Counted from the first letter of the stretch, positions 1 through 6,309 are shown. The stretch: DNA of 10,957 nucleotides from an uncultured Faecalibacterium sp. (GCA_934561485.1 CAKTGS010000068.1:1-10957); one strand, 5' to 3'. Translations and numbers: made by a program. The notes: generated by a model not told the origin, from the sequence alone.

Positions 1-75
1 AGCGTCTATTGGTTCTTTTCAAGGGCTTCCTGCGGAGACTTCAGAAGTCATTCTTTTGTCTCAGCGCTTGGCGCT
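1..75 (-). other. 5' leader of a gene lying left of the window
   Basis: This is the expected untranslated leader from the promoter at 81-109. Its first bases can form a small hairpin (AGCGC at 63-67 pairing with GCGCT at 71-75), placed almost exactly at the predicted transcript 5' end. A second odd palindrome, GACTTCAGAAGTC, lies at 37-49. A 10-codon minus-strand reading frame (51 down to 19) has no good ribosome binding site. I cannot assign the leader to a known riboswitch or ribosomal-protein leader family, and the downstream gene is outside the window. Confidence 0.35.
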
Positions 76-80
76 CAAGT

Positions 81-109
81 ATAATACCACACCCCGGTGC
101 GCTTGTCAA
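81..109 (-). promoter_or_regulatory. Strong sigma-A-type promoter reading leftwards out of the window
   Basis: On the minus strand a perfect -35 TTGACA (plus 104-109) is followed by a 17-base spacer and a -10 TATTAT (plus 81-86). An A-rich stretch lies just upstream on the minus strand (about 111-129), which could act as an UP element. Transcription would start near base 74-75 and run left, so the gene it serves lies before base 1. The quality suggests a highly expressed gene, but the gene itself is not visible. Confidence 0.75.
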
Positions 110-129
110 CACTTTTTGACAAGTTTTTT
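102..129 (+). repeat. Terminator-like inverted repeat overlapping the leftward promoter
   Basis: CTTGTCAA (102-109) pairs perfectly with TTGACAAG (116-123) across a 6-base loop, followed by six Ts (124-129). On the plus strand this has the form of a weak, AT-rich intrinsic terminator. Its left arm is also the -35 box of the minus-strand promoter, so the symmetry could instead be an operator. No plus-strand transcript entering from the left is evident, so the terminator reading is uncertain. Confidence 0.35.
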
Positions 130-212
130 CTCGGAATTCTGAATTTGCTTCATTCCGGCCTTTTGGGGGTTCGGACTTCCGGCAGACGGCAGCAAACCGA
201 AAGGCTCAACTT

Positions 213-240
213 CGCCGCACCTGCTCCCGCAGGTGCGGCG
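213..240. repeat. Perfect 12-bp GC-rich hairpin in the intergenic region
   Basis: CGCCGCACCTGC (213-224) and GCAGGTGCGGCG (229-240) are exact reverse complements separated by the loop TCCC. Neither side has a T-run, so it is not a canonical intrinsic terminator on either strand. It lies in non-coding DNA between the leftward promoter and the nrdD promoter. It could be a decayed terminator, a dispersed palindromic repeat or a structural boundary. Confidence 0.6.
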
Positions 241-336
241 GGCATAGCCCGGCTCTCTTGTGCTCGGCCCGCTTGTGCCCCCGCTTGTGCTTTTTAATGT
301 ATTTATATGATACGGGCGTGCTTTCTGTCGCGTATA

Positions 337-363
337 ATTCCGGCGGATATTACCTGCCGGAAT
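337..363. repeat. Inverted repeat next to a TATAAT box
   Basis: ATTCCGGC (337-344) and GCCGGAAT (356-363) are perfect reverse complements around an 11-base centre. A TATAAT hexamer at 333-338 abuts and overlaps the left arm, so this could be an operator over a weak upstream promoter. No -35 box at proper spacing is convincing. The nrdD start is more than 220 bases downstream. Confidence 0.4.
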
Positions 364-440
364 CCATAGCGCAATGTCAAGAGGGTTTGGTTCAGATTTT
401 ATTCTGAAATTTGCTTCTGAATTTTGGCTAAAATCCCAAA

Positions 441-456
441 ACGCAAAATGTAGTGG
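441..456 (+). promoter_or_regulatory. Candidate NrdR box 1 upstream of nrdD
   Basis: ACGCAAAATGTAGTGG matches the published NrdR-box consensus (ACACwATATaTwGTGT, from memory) at 12 of 16 positions. It sits just upstream of the nrdD -35 box. NrdR is the nucleotide-sensing repressor of ribonucleotide reductase genes and normally binds two boxes in tandem. The nrdR gene is not in this window, so this call is inferred from sequence and position. Confidence 0.4.
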
Positions 457-464
457 TGTTCTTC

Positions 465-492
465 TTGACTTGCCACAAGATAGTGATAAAAT
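465..492 (+). promoter_or_regulatory. nrdD promoter
   Basis: A -35 TTGACT (465-470, 5 of 6 to consensus) and a -10 TAAAAT (487-492, 5 of 6) are separated by 16 bases. The predicted start near 499 gives an 88-base leader before the nrdD ATG. This placement also excludes the longer in-frame reading frame that begins at 374. Confidence 0.65.
473..488 (+). promoter_or_regulatory. Candidate NrdR box 2 overlapping the nrdD promoter
   Basis: CCACAAGATAGTGATA matches the NrdR consensus at about 10 of 16 positions, mostly in its left half. It starts exactly 32 bases after box 1, leaving a 16-base gap, which fits the usual spacing of paired NrdR boxes. It covers the spacer and the edge of the -10 box, where a repressor would block polymerase. 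Alone it would be too weak to call; the spacing is the main support. Confidence 0.33.
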
Positions 493-519
493 AGAACTAC
501 ATTCAGTTTGTTGGATATC

Positions 520-566
520 GTGTGCACAACCGGGTATCTCTTATTGTAAGAGGTACCCGTTCACAC
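520..566 (+). promoter_or_regulatory. Long hairpin in the nrdD 5' UTR
   Basis: Bases 531-543 pair with 547-559 over 13 positions with one G-T wobble, around a TTG triloop. Outer bases GTGTG (520-524) and CACAC (562-566) can extend it past a small internal loop. No T-run follows, so it is not a terminator. The ribosome binding site (GGAGG, 576-580) lies just outside and stays free. It could stabilise the message or bind a regulator. It does not look like a B12 riboswitch, the class known from some reductase genes. Confidence 0.6.
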
Positions 567-586
567 TGTCAGTATGGAGGAGAGCT

Positions 587-2758
587 ATGAAGATCATCAA
601 ACGCAACGGTTCCGAGGTCCCCTTTGATATTACCAAGATCATTACCGCTGTCACCAAGGCCAGCGATTCCGTCAGCGGCAAGAACCGCCTGACCAAAGAT
701 CAGATCACCCAGATCGCCGCTGCGGTCACGGACAAATGCCAGGCTCTGAACCGTGCTGTCAGCGTAGAAGAAGTGCAGGATATGGTGGAGAACCAGCTCA
801 TGGACATTCAGGCCCATGATGTGGCACGGCACTATATCACTTACCGCTATGTGCAGAGCCTGAAGCGCCAGACCAACACCACCGATGAGCGCATCCTGAG
901 CCTGATCGAGTGCCAAAACGAAGAGGTTAAGCAGGAAAACGCCAACAAGAACCCCACCGTGAACAGCGTGCAGCGCGACTACATGGCCGGTGAGATCTCC
1001 AAAGACCTGACCGCCCGTCTGCTGCTGGACCCGGAGATCGTGAAGGCACATCAGGACGGCCTGATCCACTTCCACGATTCCGACTACTTTGCCCAGCACA
1101 TGCACAACTGCGACCTGGTGAACCTGGAGGACATGCTGCAGAACGGCACCGTCATCTCCGGCACCTATATTGAAAAGCCCCACAGCTTTTCCACGGCCTG
1201 CAACATCGCCACCCAGATCATTGCTCAGGTGGCTTCCAACCAGTACGGCGGCCAGAGCATCAGCCTGACCCATCTGGCCCCCTTTGTGGATGTTTCCCGC
1301 AAAAAGATCGCCGCCGAGGTGGAGCAGGAAATGGAAGGGCTGGATGTCTCTGCCGAGCGCAAAAAGGAGATCGTAGAGCGCCGCCTGCGCAACGAGATCA
1401 ACCGCGGTGTGCAGACCATCCAGTATCAGGTGGTCACCCTGATGACCACCAACGGCCAGGCCCCCTTCATCACCGTATTCATGTATCTGGGCGAGGCCCG
1501 CAACCCGCAGGAAAAGGCAGATCTGGCCATCATCATTGAGGAGACCATCCGCCAGCGCTATCAGGGCGTAAAGAATGAGGCCGGTGTGTGGATCACTCCC
1601 GCCTTCCCCAAATTGATCTATGTGCTGGAAGAGGACAACATCCGCCCCGGCGCCCCCTACTACTACCTGACCGAGCTGGCCGCCAAGTGCACCGCCAAGC
1701 GCATGGTGCCCGACTACATCTCCGAAAAGAAGATGCTGGAACTCAAGGTGGACAAAAACGGCGAAGGCCACTGCTACACCTGCATGGGCTGCCGCAGCTT
1801 CCTGACCCCCTATGTGGACCCCGAGACCGGCAAGCCCAAATACTACGGCCGCTTCAATCAGGGCGTGGTCACCATCAACCTGGTGGACGTGGCGCTTTCT
1901 TCCAAGGGCAACTTTGAAAAGTTCTGGAAGATCTTTGACGAGCGCCTTGCCCTGTGCCACCGCGCCCTGCAGGCCCGCCACAAGCGGCTGCTGGGCACCC
2001 CCAGCGATGCCGCCCCCATTCTGTGGCAGTACGGCGCACTGGCCCGCCTGAAGAAGGGCGAAAAGATCGACAAGCTGCTGTTCGGCGGTTACTCCACCAT
2101 CAGCCTGGGCTATGCCGGCCTGTACGAGTGCGTGAAGTATATGACCGGCAAGAGCCACACCGATGCCGGTGCCAAGCCCTTTGCCCTGAGCGTGATGCAG
2201 CACATGAACGACAAGTGCAACGAGTGGAAGAAGGCTGAGAACATCGACTACTCCCTGTACGGCACCCCGCTGGAATCCACCACCTATAAATTTGCCAAGT
2301 GCCTGCAGAAACGCTTTGGCATTGTGCCCGGCATCACCGACAAGAACTATATCACCAACAGCTACCATGTGCACGTCTCCGAGCAGATCGATGCCTTCAC
2401 CAAGCTGAAGTTTGAGTCCGATTTCCAGAAGCTGTCGCCGGGCGGTGCCATCAGCTACGTGGAAGTGCCCAACATGCAGGACAACCTGGAAGCCGTGATG
2501 AGCGTGCTGCAGTTCATCTACGACAACATCATGTATGCAGAGCTGAACACCAAGTCGGACTACTGCCAGTGCTGCGGCTACGATGGCGAGATCAAGATCG
2601 TGGAGGATGACGGCAAGCTGGTGTGGGAGTGCCCCAAGTGCGGCAACCGCGATCAGAACAAGCTGAACGTTGCCCGCCGCACCTGCGGCTACATCGGCAC
2701 CCAGTTCTGGAACCAGGGCCGCACCCAGGAGATCAAAGACCGGGTGCTGCACCTGTAA
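587..2758 (+). CDS. nrdD: Anaerobic (class III) ribonucleoside-triphosphate reductase
   Basis: This 723-residue glycyl-radical enzyme reduces ribonucleoside triphosphates to deoxyribonucleotides in the cytoplasm under anaerobic conditions. Residues 1 to about 95 form an ATP-cone, the allosteric nucleotide-binding domain (KIIKRNGSEVPFD start). The catalytic barrel carries Cys175 (MHNCDLVN) and the cysteine cluster C396, C399, C402 (CYTCMGCRSF), consistent with family active-site cysteines. A C-terminal zinc site is visible as C660/C663 and C682/C685. The glycyl-radical motif RRTCGY puts the radical on Gly701. Length is normal for the family. I chose the ATG at 587 because GGAGG lies 6 bases upstream and residue 1 begins the ATP-cone; the open frame back to 374 crosses the promoter. 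It needs the product of nrdG, which follows 61 bases downstream. A candidate NrdR site pair suggests dNTP-responsive repression. Confidence 0.97.
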   Translation: MKIIKRNGSEVPFDITKIITAVTKASDSVSGKNRLTKDQITQIAAAVTDKCQALNRAVSVEEVQDMVENQLMDIQAHDVARHYITYRYVQSLKRQTNTTDERILSLIECQNEEVKQENANKNPTVNSVQRDYMAGEISKDLTARLLLDPEIVKAHQDGLIHFHDSDYFAQHMHNCDLVNLEDMLQNGTVISGTYIEKPHSFSTACNIATQIIAQVASNQYGGQSISLTHLAPFVDVSRKKIAAEVEQEMEGLDVSAERKKEIVERRLRNEINRGVQTIQYQVVTLMTTNGQAPFITVFMYLGEARNPQEKADLAIIIEETIRQRYQGVKNEAGVWITPAFPKLIYVLEEDNIRPGAPYYYLTELAAKCTAKRMVPDYISEKKMLELKVDKNGEGHCYTCMGCRSFLTPYVDPETGKPKYYGRFNQGVVTINLVDVALSSKGNFEKFWKIFDERLALCHRALQARHKRLLGTPSDAAPILWQYGALARLKKGEKIDKLLFGGYSTISLGYAGLYECVKYMTGKSHTDAGAKPFALSVMQHMNDKCNEWKKAENIDYSLYGTPLESTTYKFAKCLQKRFGIVPGITDKNYITNSYHVHVSEQIDAFTKLKFESDFQKLSPGGAISYVEVPNMQDNLEAVMSVLQFIYDNIMYAELNTKSDYCQCCGYDGEIKIVEDDGKLVWECPKCGNRDQNKLNVARRTCGYIGTQFWNQGRTQEIKDRVLHL

Positions 2759-2777
2759 GCCTTTCTGTCAACGTTTT

Positions 2778-2803
2778 GCTCCCCCCGAAAGGGGGAGCTT
2801 TTT
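2778..2803 (+). terminator. Terminator-like hairpin between nrdD and nrdG
   Basis: GCTCCCCC (2778-2785) pairs perfectly with GGGGGAGC (2791-2798) around a 5-base loop, followed by TTTTT (2799-2803). This is a compact intrinsic terminator shape. Because nrdG starts only 17 bases later with no separate promoter visible, it probably lets part of the transcription through, lowering nrdG expression relative to nrdD. It could also mark an RNA-processing site. Confidence 0.7.
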
Positions 2804-2819
2804 ATTGGGAGCTTTACCT

Positions 2820-3380
2820 ATGAACTACGCCACCATCAAATATTACGATATCGCCAACGGGCCGGGGGTGCGCACCAGCGTTTTTGTTTCCGGCTGCCGC
2901 CACCACTGCCCGGGGTGCTTCAATGCTGTGGCATGGGATTTTGCCTACGGCCAGCCCTTCGACAAAGCCACCCGCAATCAGGTGTTCGCTTCCTGCCAGC
3001 CGGATTATATTGCCGGCATTTCCCTGCTGGGCGGCGAACCGATGGAGCCGGAAAACCAGCGGGAGCTGCTGCCCTTTGTGCGCAACTTCAAGGCCCTGTA
3101 CCCCGGCAAAACGGTCTGGTGCTACTCCGGCTACACCTGGGAGCAGCTGACCGGCAAAGAGCCGAGTCTTGCCCGCTGCGAAGCAACGGACGAGCTGCTG
3201 GCACTGCTGGACGTGCTGGTGGACGGCGAGTTTGTGCAGGCGGAATACGACATCTCCCTGCGCTTCCGCGGCAGCCGCAACCAGCGCCTGCTGGACGTGC
3301 CCAAGACCCTTGCCGCCGGGCAGCCTGTGTGGTGGGAGGACGAAAAAGTGTTTGCCACCCACACCATGGAGCAGAACTGA
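2820..3380 (+). CDS. nrdG: Anaerobic ribonucleoside-triphosphate reductase activating protein (radical SAM)
   Basis: NrdG uses S-adenosylmethionine and a 4Fe-4S cluster to place the glycyl radical on NrdD; it acts in the cytoplasm. The 186-residue protein shows the radical-SAM signature CxxxCxxC at C26, C30 and C33 (SGCRHHCPGC), and the SAM-binding GGEP motif at residues 71-74. The N-terminal KYYDIANGPGVRTSVFVSGC stretch is typical of NrdG. Length is slightly longer than many NrdG proteins but normal for Clostridia. The ATG at 2820 is preceded by GGGAG (2807-2811) at 8-base spacing; upstream in-frame codons overlap nrdD and the hairpin and are not homologous to NrdG. Translation may be low, since the ribosome binding site sits just after a terminator-like stem. 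Confidence 0.95.
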   Translation: MNYATIKYYDIANGPGVRTSVFVSGCRHHCPGCFNAVAWDFAYGQPFDKATRNQVFASCQPDYIAGISLLGGEPMEPENQRELLPFVRNFKALYPGKTVWCYSGYTWEQLTGKEPSLARCEATDELLALLDVLVDGEFVQAEYDISLRFRGSRNQRLLDVPKTLAAGQPVWWEDEKVFATHTMEQN

Positions 3381-3389
3381 GCCAAAAAC

Positions 3390-3448
3390 AAAAGGCGCCC
3401 CGTTTTCCACCTCTGCCGCTTTGGGCAGTGGAAAACGGGGTGCCTTTT
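3390..3448. terminator. Bidirectional terminator between nrdG and the antiporter gene
   Basis: Bases 3390-3410 pair with 3428-3448 over 21 positions with one G-T wobble. The stem begins with AAAA and ends with TTTT, so it serves both the plus strand (nrdG, ending 3380) and the minus strand (antiporter, ending 3468). The loop can add a short TGCC/GGCA stem (3414-3417 with 3424-3427). Confidence 0.9.
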
Positions 3449-3467
3449 CATTTGCTTTTATTCAGGC

Positions 3468-4763
3468 TCAGCTCAGAACGACCGGCTCTTCCGGCTTGTT
3501 CTCCACACGGGCATTGGTGCGGCCTTCCGGCTTGATCTCACCAGCAGCCATCAGAGACATCTTGGTCAGGGTCGGGCCAACCAGCTCATACACCAGCACC
3601 GAGAACAGCACCACGTTGCGCACCATGTGGCCGTCCGACAGCTGTGCTGCGGTGGCCGCCATGCCCAGAGCCACACCGGCCTGGGGCAGCAGGGTGATGC
3701 CCAGATACTTCTGGATGTTCTTGCTGCAGCGGGTGGCCTTACAGCTGGCGTAGGCACCGGCGATCTTGCCAAAGGAGCGGGATGCAATGTACACCACACC
3801 GATCAGCAGCACCAGCGGATTGGACAGAATGGTCAGGTCCAGCTCTGCGCCGGACAGCACAAAGAACAGGATGTTGATGGGAGACACCCAGCGGTCCAGA
3901 CGGTCCATCAGCTCTTCCGAAGTGGGGCAGATGTTGCAGAACACGGTGCCGGTCATCATGCAGACCAGCAGCAGGGAGAAGCCGCATTTCACACCGCCCA
4001 TCGTGAACTCCGTCATGGAAATGCCAACGGTCAGCAGCACAAAGGCCACCGACAGGCTCATGCGCTTGGAGCGGGAATGGAAGTAAACTTCCAGCAGGTT
4101 CAGCAGGTAGCCGGCCACGGCACCCAGCGCCAGAGACATTGCAATTTCCAGCAGTGGCTCCAGGATCACGCTCACCGGATCCATGTGGCCCTGTTCCAGT
4201 GCGTTGGCCACACCATAGGAAGCCGAGAACAGCACCAGACCCACGGCGTCATCAATGGCAACCACCATCAGCAGCAGATGGGTCAGGGGGCCGTCTGCCT
4301 TATACTGCTTGACCACCATCAGGGTCGCCGCCGGAGCGGTAGCCGCTGCAATGGCGCCCAGCGTAATGGCAGAAGCCAGCGAGATCACGTTCGGGAAGAT
4401 GAAGTGCAGCACCACCATGGCCACATCCACCAGGGCCGTGGTGATCACGGCCTGGGCAATGCCCACGGTGATGGCCTGCTTGCCCATGCTCTTCAGCGCG
4501 CTGACGCGGAACTCATTGCCAATGACAAAGGCGATGAATCCCAGCGCCACCTGGGTGATGATGCTGTAGCTCTCCACCTGTTCCAGCGTGCCAAAGCCAA
4601 AGCCCAGGCCGCTCAGGCCCAGCCGCCCCAGAACAAAGGGACCCAGCAGCAGGCCCGCCACCAGGTACGAGGTGACAGCCGGCAGGTTGACCTTTTTGGC
4701 CAGACGCGACATCAAAAGGCCTGCGACCAGCGCAAGGGACAGGCAAATCAACATTTGTTCCAT
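3468..4763 (-). CDS. CPA2-family cation/proton antiporter
   Basis: A 431-residue, highly hydrophobic membrane protein with about 12 predicted transmembrane segments. It probably exchanges Na+ or K+ for H+ at the cytoplasmic membrane. The N-terminus (VNLPAVTSYLVAGLLLGPF, about residues 25-43) is the hallmark of the Kef/NapA-like CPA2 group. The ion-binding pair AIDDAVG has D171 and D172, the acidic pair of electrogenic antiporters, preceded by TAPA. A hydrophilic tail (about 405-431) follows, without a TrkA-N or other nucleotide-binding domain, which argues against a glutathione-gated KefB/C. Stop is TGA at 3468-3470. The ATG at 4763 has no good ribosome binding site; ATG at 4754 (Met4) is an alternative, also weak. 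The best AAGGAGG lies 47 bases upstream. Exact ion specificity cannot be read from the sequence. Confidence 0.9.
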   Translation of the reverse strand: MEQMLICLSLALVAGLLMSRLAKKVNLPAVTSYLVAGLLLGPFVLGRLGLSGLGFGFGTLEQVESYSIITQVALGFIAFVIGNEFRVSALKSMGKQAITVGIAQAVITTALVDVAMVVLHFIFPNVISLASAITLGAIAAATAPAATLMVVKQYKADGPLTHLLLMVVAIDDAVGLVLFSASYGVANALEQGHMDPVSVILEPLLEIAMSLALGAVAGYLLNLLEVYFHSRSKRMSLSVAFVLLTVGISMTEFTMGGVKCGFSLLLVCMMTGTVFCNICPTSEELMDRLDRWVSPINILFFVLSGAELDLTILSNPLVLLIGVVYIASRSFGKIAGAYASCKATRCSKNIQKYLGITLLPQAGVALGMAATAAQLSDGHMVRNVVLFSVLVYELVGPTLTKMSLMAAGEIKPEGRTNARVENKPEEPVVLS

Positions 4764-4901
4764 ATTGTGCTTGTGTGGGGAGCTGTGCCCGGGCAGGGCG
4801 GTCCCCGTTTCCTCCTTGTTAAAAAATTCTCGATGCCGTGCGCGAAAGGGAAAGCTGTCAAAAGGGGCGCGCCGCGGCTTTTCAAAAACACATACTCAGA
4901 T

Positions 4902-4930
4902 AGTATACTCTCACTCTGCACAAAATGCAA
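4902..4930 (-). promoter_or_regulatory. Promoter of the antiporter gene
   Basis: On the minus strand TTGCAT (plus 4925-4930) is followed by exactly 17 bases and TATACT (plus 4902-4907, 5 of 6 to the -10 consensus). Transcription would begin near 4895, giving a leader of about 130 bases. The -35 is weak against consensus, but the same TTGCAT at the same spacing occurs at the C69 peptidase gene. Confidence 0.6.
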
Positions 4931-4985
4931 CATTCGTCTTTGGTCAAAATGGCATAATGTTTCTTAAAGAATCAAAAGATCCCGC

Positions 4986-5020
4986 AAAAAAAGGCGGGCA
5001 CAGCCGCAGCCGTGCCCGCC
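4986..5020 (-). terminator. Terminator of the glycosyltransferase gene
   Basis: Read on the minus strand, a 12-bp stem (plus 5009-5020 with 4993-5004, one G-T wobble) around a 4-base loop is followed by seven Ts (plus 4986-4992). It starts 15 bases after the glycosyltransferase stop and lies before the antiporter promoter, so the two minus-strand genes are separate units. Confidence 0.93.
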
Positions 5021-5034
5021 GGGGACGCTTGTTT

Positions 5035-6063
5035 TTAGTTGAACTTGACCACTTTCTGGGCCAGACGGTAACCGCCCAGGATCACCTTGCTGCTGCCCGG
5101 GAAGTTCATGTTGGTCACACCGCCCAGGCTCAGCACCACCGCGCGGTACACGCTGGGGCTTACCCGGTCCTTCAGGTATTTCCACAGTTCCTTCTTCTTG
5201 GCATAGGCCTCGGCGCTGCCGTCCAGCAGCAGGAAGATGTCGCTGACGGACATCATCATGGACAGGTAGTGCAGCATATAGGCCCGCAGGCGCTTCTCGT
5301 TCTTCAGGGCATCCAGATCCTGGCAGTCGATCATGTGCTTGGTCACCCGCAGCTGCTGATCCACGCGCTTGACCATCACGCTCTCGTTCACGCTCTGATC
5401 GGCACGGCCGATGAAGTAGCGGTACAGGTCCAGATCCATATAATACATGCTCTTGACGTAGGGCAGCGGCTGGTAGACAAAGATGTTATCCACATAGAAG
5501 GTATGCTTGGGCAGCACCATGCCGCACTTGCGCAGCACCTCGGTGCGGTACATCACCGAGTGCATCAGCAGGTTCTGATCCGGGCGGAAGTGCCCCACGT
5601 GCATCCAGGTGAACAGCCGGTTCTGGGGGAACACGTTGGTGTAGCGCACGGTGTGGCTGGTGCCGTCCTCCACGTGCTCGTACACATAGTTGCAGATCAT
5701 CAGGTCCGGTGCGGTGTGATGCTCCACCAGGGTGGTCAGCTTGGCCAGCACCTTTTTCAGGCAGTCGGTATCCAGCCAGTCATCGCTGTCCACCACCTTA
5801 TAATACAGGCCGGTAGCATTGCGGATGCCCTGGTTCACGCCCTCGCCGTGGCCGCCGTTTTCCTGGTGGATGGCCTTGACGATGGTAGGGTACTTGGCGG
5901 CGTATTCATCGCAGATGGCCGGGGTCTCGTCCTTTACCGAGCCATCGTCCACCAAAATAATCTCTGCCTGCTCGCCTGCCGAAAGCAGCGTTTCGATGCA
6001 ATGGCGCATATAGGCGGCCGAGTTGTAGCACGGCACGGCAAAGGTGATCAATTTTTGCTGCAT
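5035..6063 (-). CDS. Family 2 glycosyltransferase
   Basis: A 342-residue GT-A fold glycosyltransferase that transfers a sugar from a nucleotide-sugar donor, probably to a cell-surface polysaccharide, glycolipid or wall polymer; donor and acceptor cannot be predicted. The N-terminal fold begins ITFAVPCYNSAAYMRHCIE; the nucleotide-binding VDDGS is at residues 38-42; ENGGHGEGVNQG is at 68-79; and the metal-binding DxD-type motif DSDDWLD is at 92-98. The C-terminal part (about 200-342) is helical and lysine/arginine-rich with no clear membrane segment, so the enzyme is cytoplasmic or peripheral. An in-frame TTG at 6087 is possible, but the ATG at 6063 has AAGGAG 9 bases upstream and starts right at the domain. 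It stands alone between its own promoter and terminator rather than in a polysaccharide cluster. Confidence 0.92.
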   Translation of the reverse strand: MQQKLITFAVPCYNSAAYMRHCIETLLSAGEQAEIILVDDGSVKDETPAICDEYAAKYPTIVKAIHQENGGHGEGVNQGIRNATGLYYKVVDSDDWLDTDCLKKVLAKLTTLVEHHTAPDLMICNYVYEHVEDGTSHTVRYTNVFPQNRLFTWMHVGHFRPDQNLLMHSVMYRTEVLRKCGMVLPKHTFYVDNIFVYQPLPYVKSMYYMDLDLYRYFIGRADQSVNESVMVKRVDQQLRVTKHMIDCQDLDALKNEKRLRAYMLHYLSMMMSVSDIFLLLDGSAEAYAKKKELWKYLKDRVSPSVYRAVVLSLGGVTNMNFPGSSKVILGGYRLAQKVVKFN

Positions 6064-6133
6064 ATCAAAAAACTCCTTTAAAATCAATTCCTGTTCGGCA
6101 CGCGCTGGCCGCCGGATGGAGATATGTGTTCTT

Positions 6134-6142
6134 ATTATAGCA
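6134..6142 (-). promoter_or_regulatory. Extended -10 promoter of the glycosyltransferase gene
   Basis: On the minus strand TGCTATAAT (plus 6134-6142) is a perfect -10 with the TGn extension. No good -35 is found at 16-18 bases, which extended -10 promoters tolerate. Predicted start near 6127 gives a leader of about 64 bases. Confidence 0.6.
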
Positions 6143-6242
6143 TTTTCGTTCTTGAAAAGCTATCCTTGAACGGAAACATTGCCGATTTTTCGCCTTTTTG
6201 AGGCAAAACAGCGGGTTTGCCTGCGCAATCCGCCTCCATTTG

Positions 6243-6251
6243 TGGTATACT
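6243..6251 (+). promoter_or_regulatory. Extended -10 promoter of recQ
   Basis: TGGTATACT (6243-6251) is a TGn-extended -10 with 5 of 6 bases of TATAAT. No good -35 lies at 16-18 bases upstream. The start near 6258 gives a leader of about 50 bases and falls after the upstream in-frame ATG at 6217, which rules that codon out. Confidence 0.5.
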
Positions 6252-6309
6252 GGTGGGGTTCGGGCGCTTCGGGCAGACGGGGCGTTCACTTATTATAACG
6301 GAGGGACCC

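Noticed and set aside
257..290. Three CTTGTGC copies as a possible CRISPR or iteron array
   Set aside because: The copies are only 7 bases, at uneven 15- and 12-base steps, with no unique spacers and no cas, rep or origin features nearby.
97..297. 66-codon plus-strand frame in the first intergenic region
   Set aside because: It spans the -35 of the leftward promoter and the 213-240 hairpin. Its Ala/Pro/Cys-rich product looks random and no ribosome binding site precedes it.
374..586. 71-residue N-terminal extension of NrdD from an in-frame ATG at 374
   Set aside because: It begins upstream of the predicted transcription start, crosses the promoter and hairpin, and lies before the normal NrdD N-terminus. 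ATG 587 has an ideal ribosome binding site.
569..2752. 727-codon open frame on the strand opposite nrdD
   Set aside because: It mirrors nrdD exactly and is rich in His, Gly, Val and Leu, as expected when a GC-ending codon bias removes stops from the opposite strand. It has no recognisable domain.
4748..4933. 61-codon minus-strand frame overlapping the antiporter start
   Set aside because: It begins upstream of the predicted start point (near 4895) and inside the promoter, ends within the antiporter gene in another frame, and has no family resemblance.
3627..6081. Two long plus-strand frames (3627-4967 and 4588-6081) opposite the antiporter and glycosyltransferase genes
   Set aside because: Both are His/Gln/Gly-rich antisense shadows of well-supported minus-strand genes. 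They also run across the terminator and promoter regions between them.
6217..6309. 31-residue upstream extension of RecQ
   Set aside because: The codon at 6217 lies before the extended -10 promoter, and GGAGGG sits directly before the ATG at 6310, where the RecQ fold begins.
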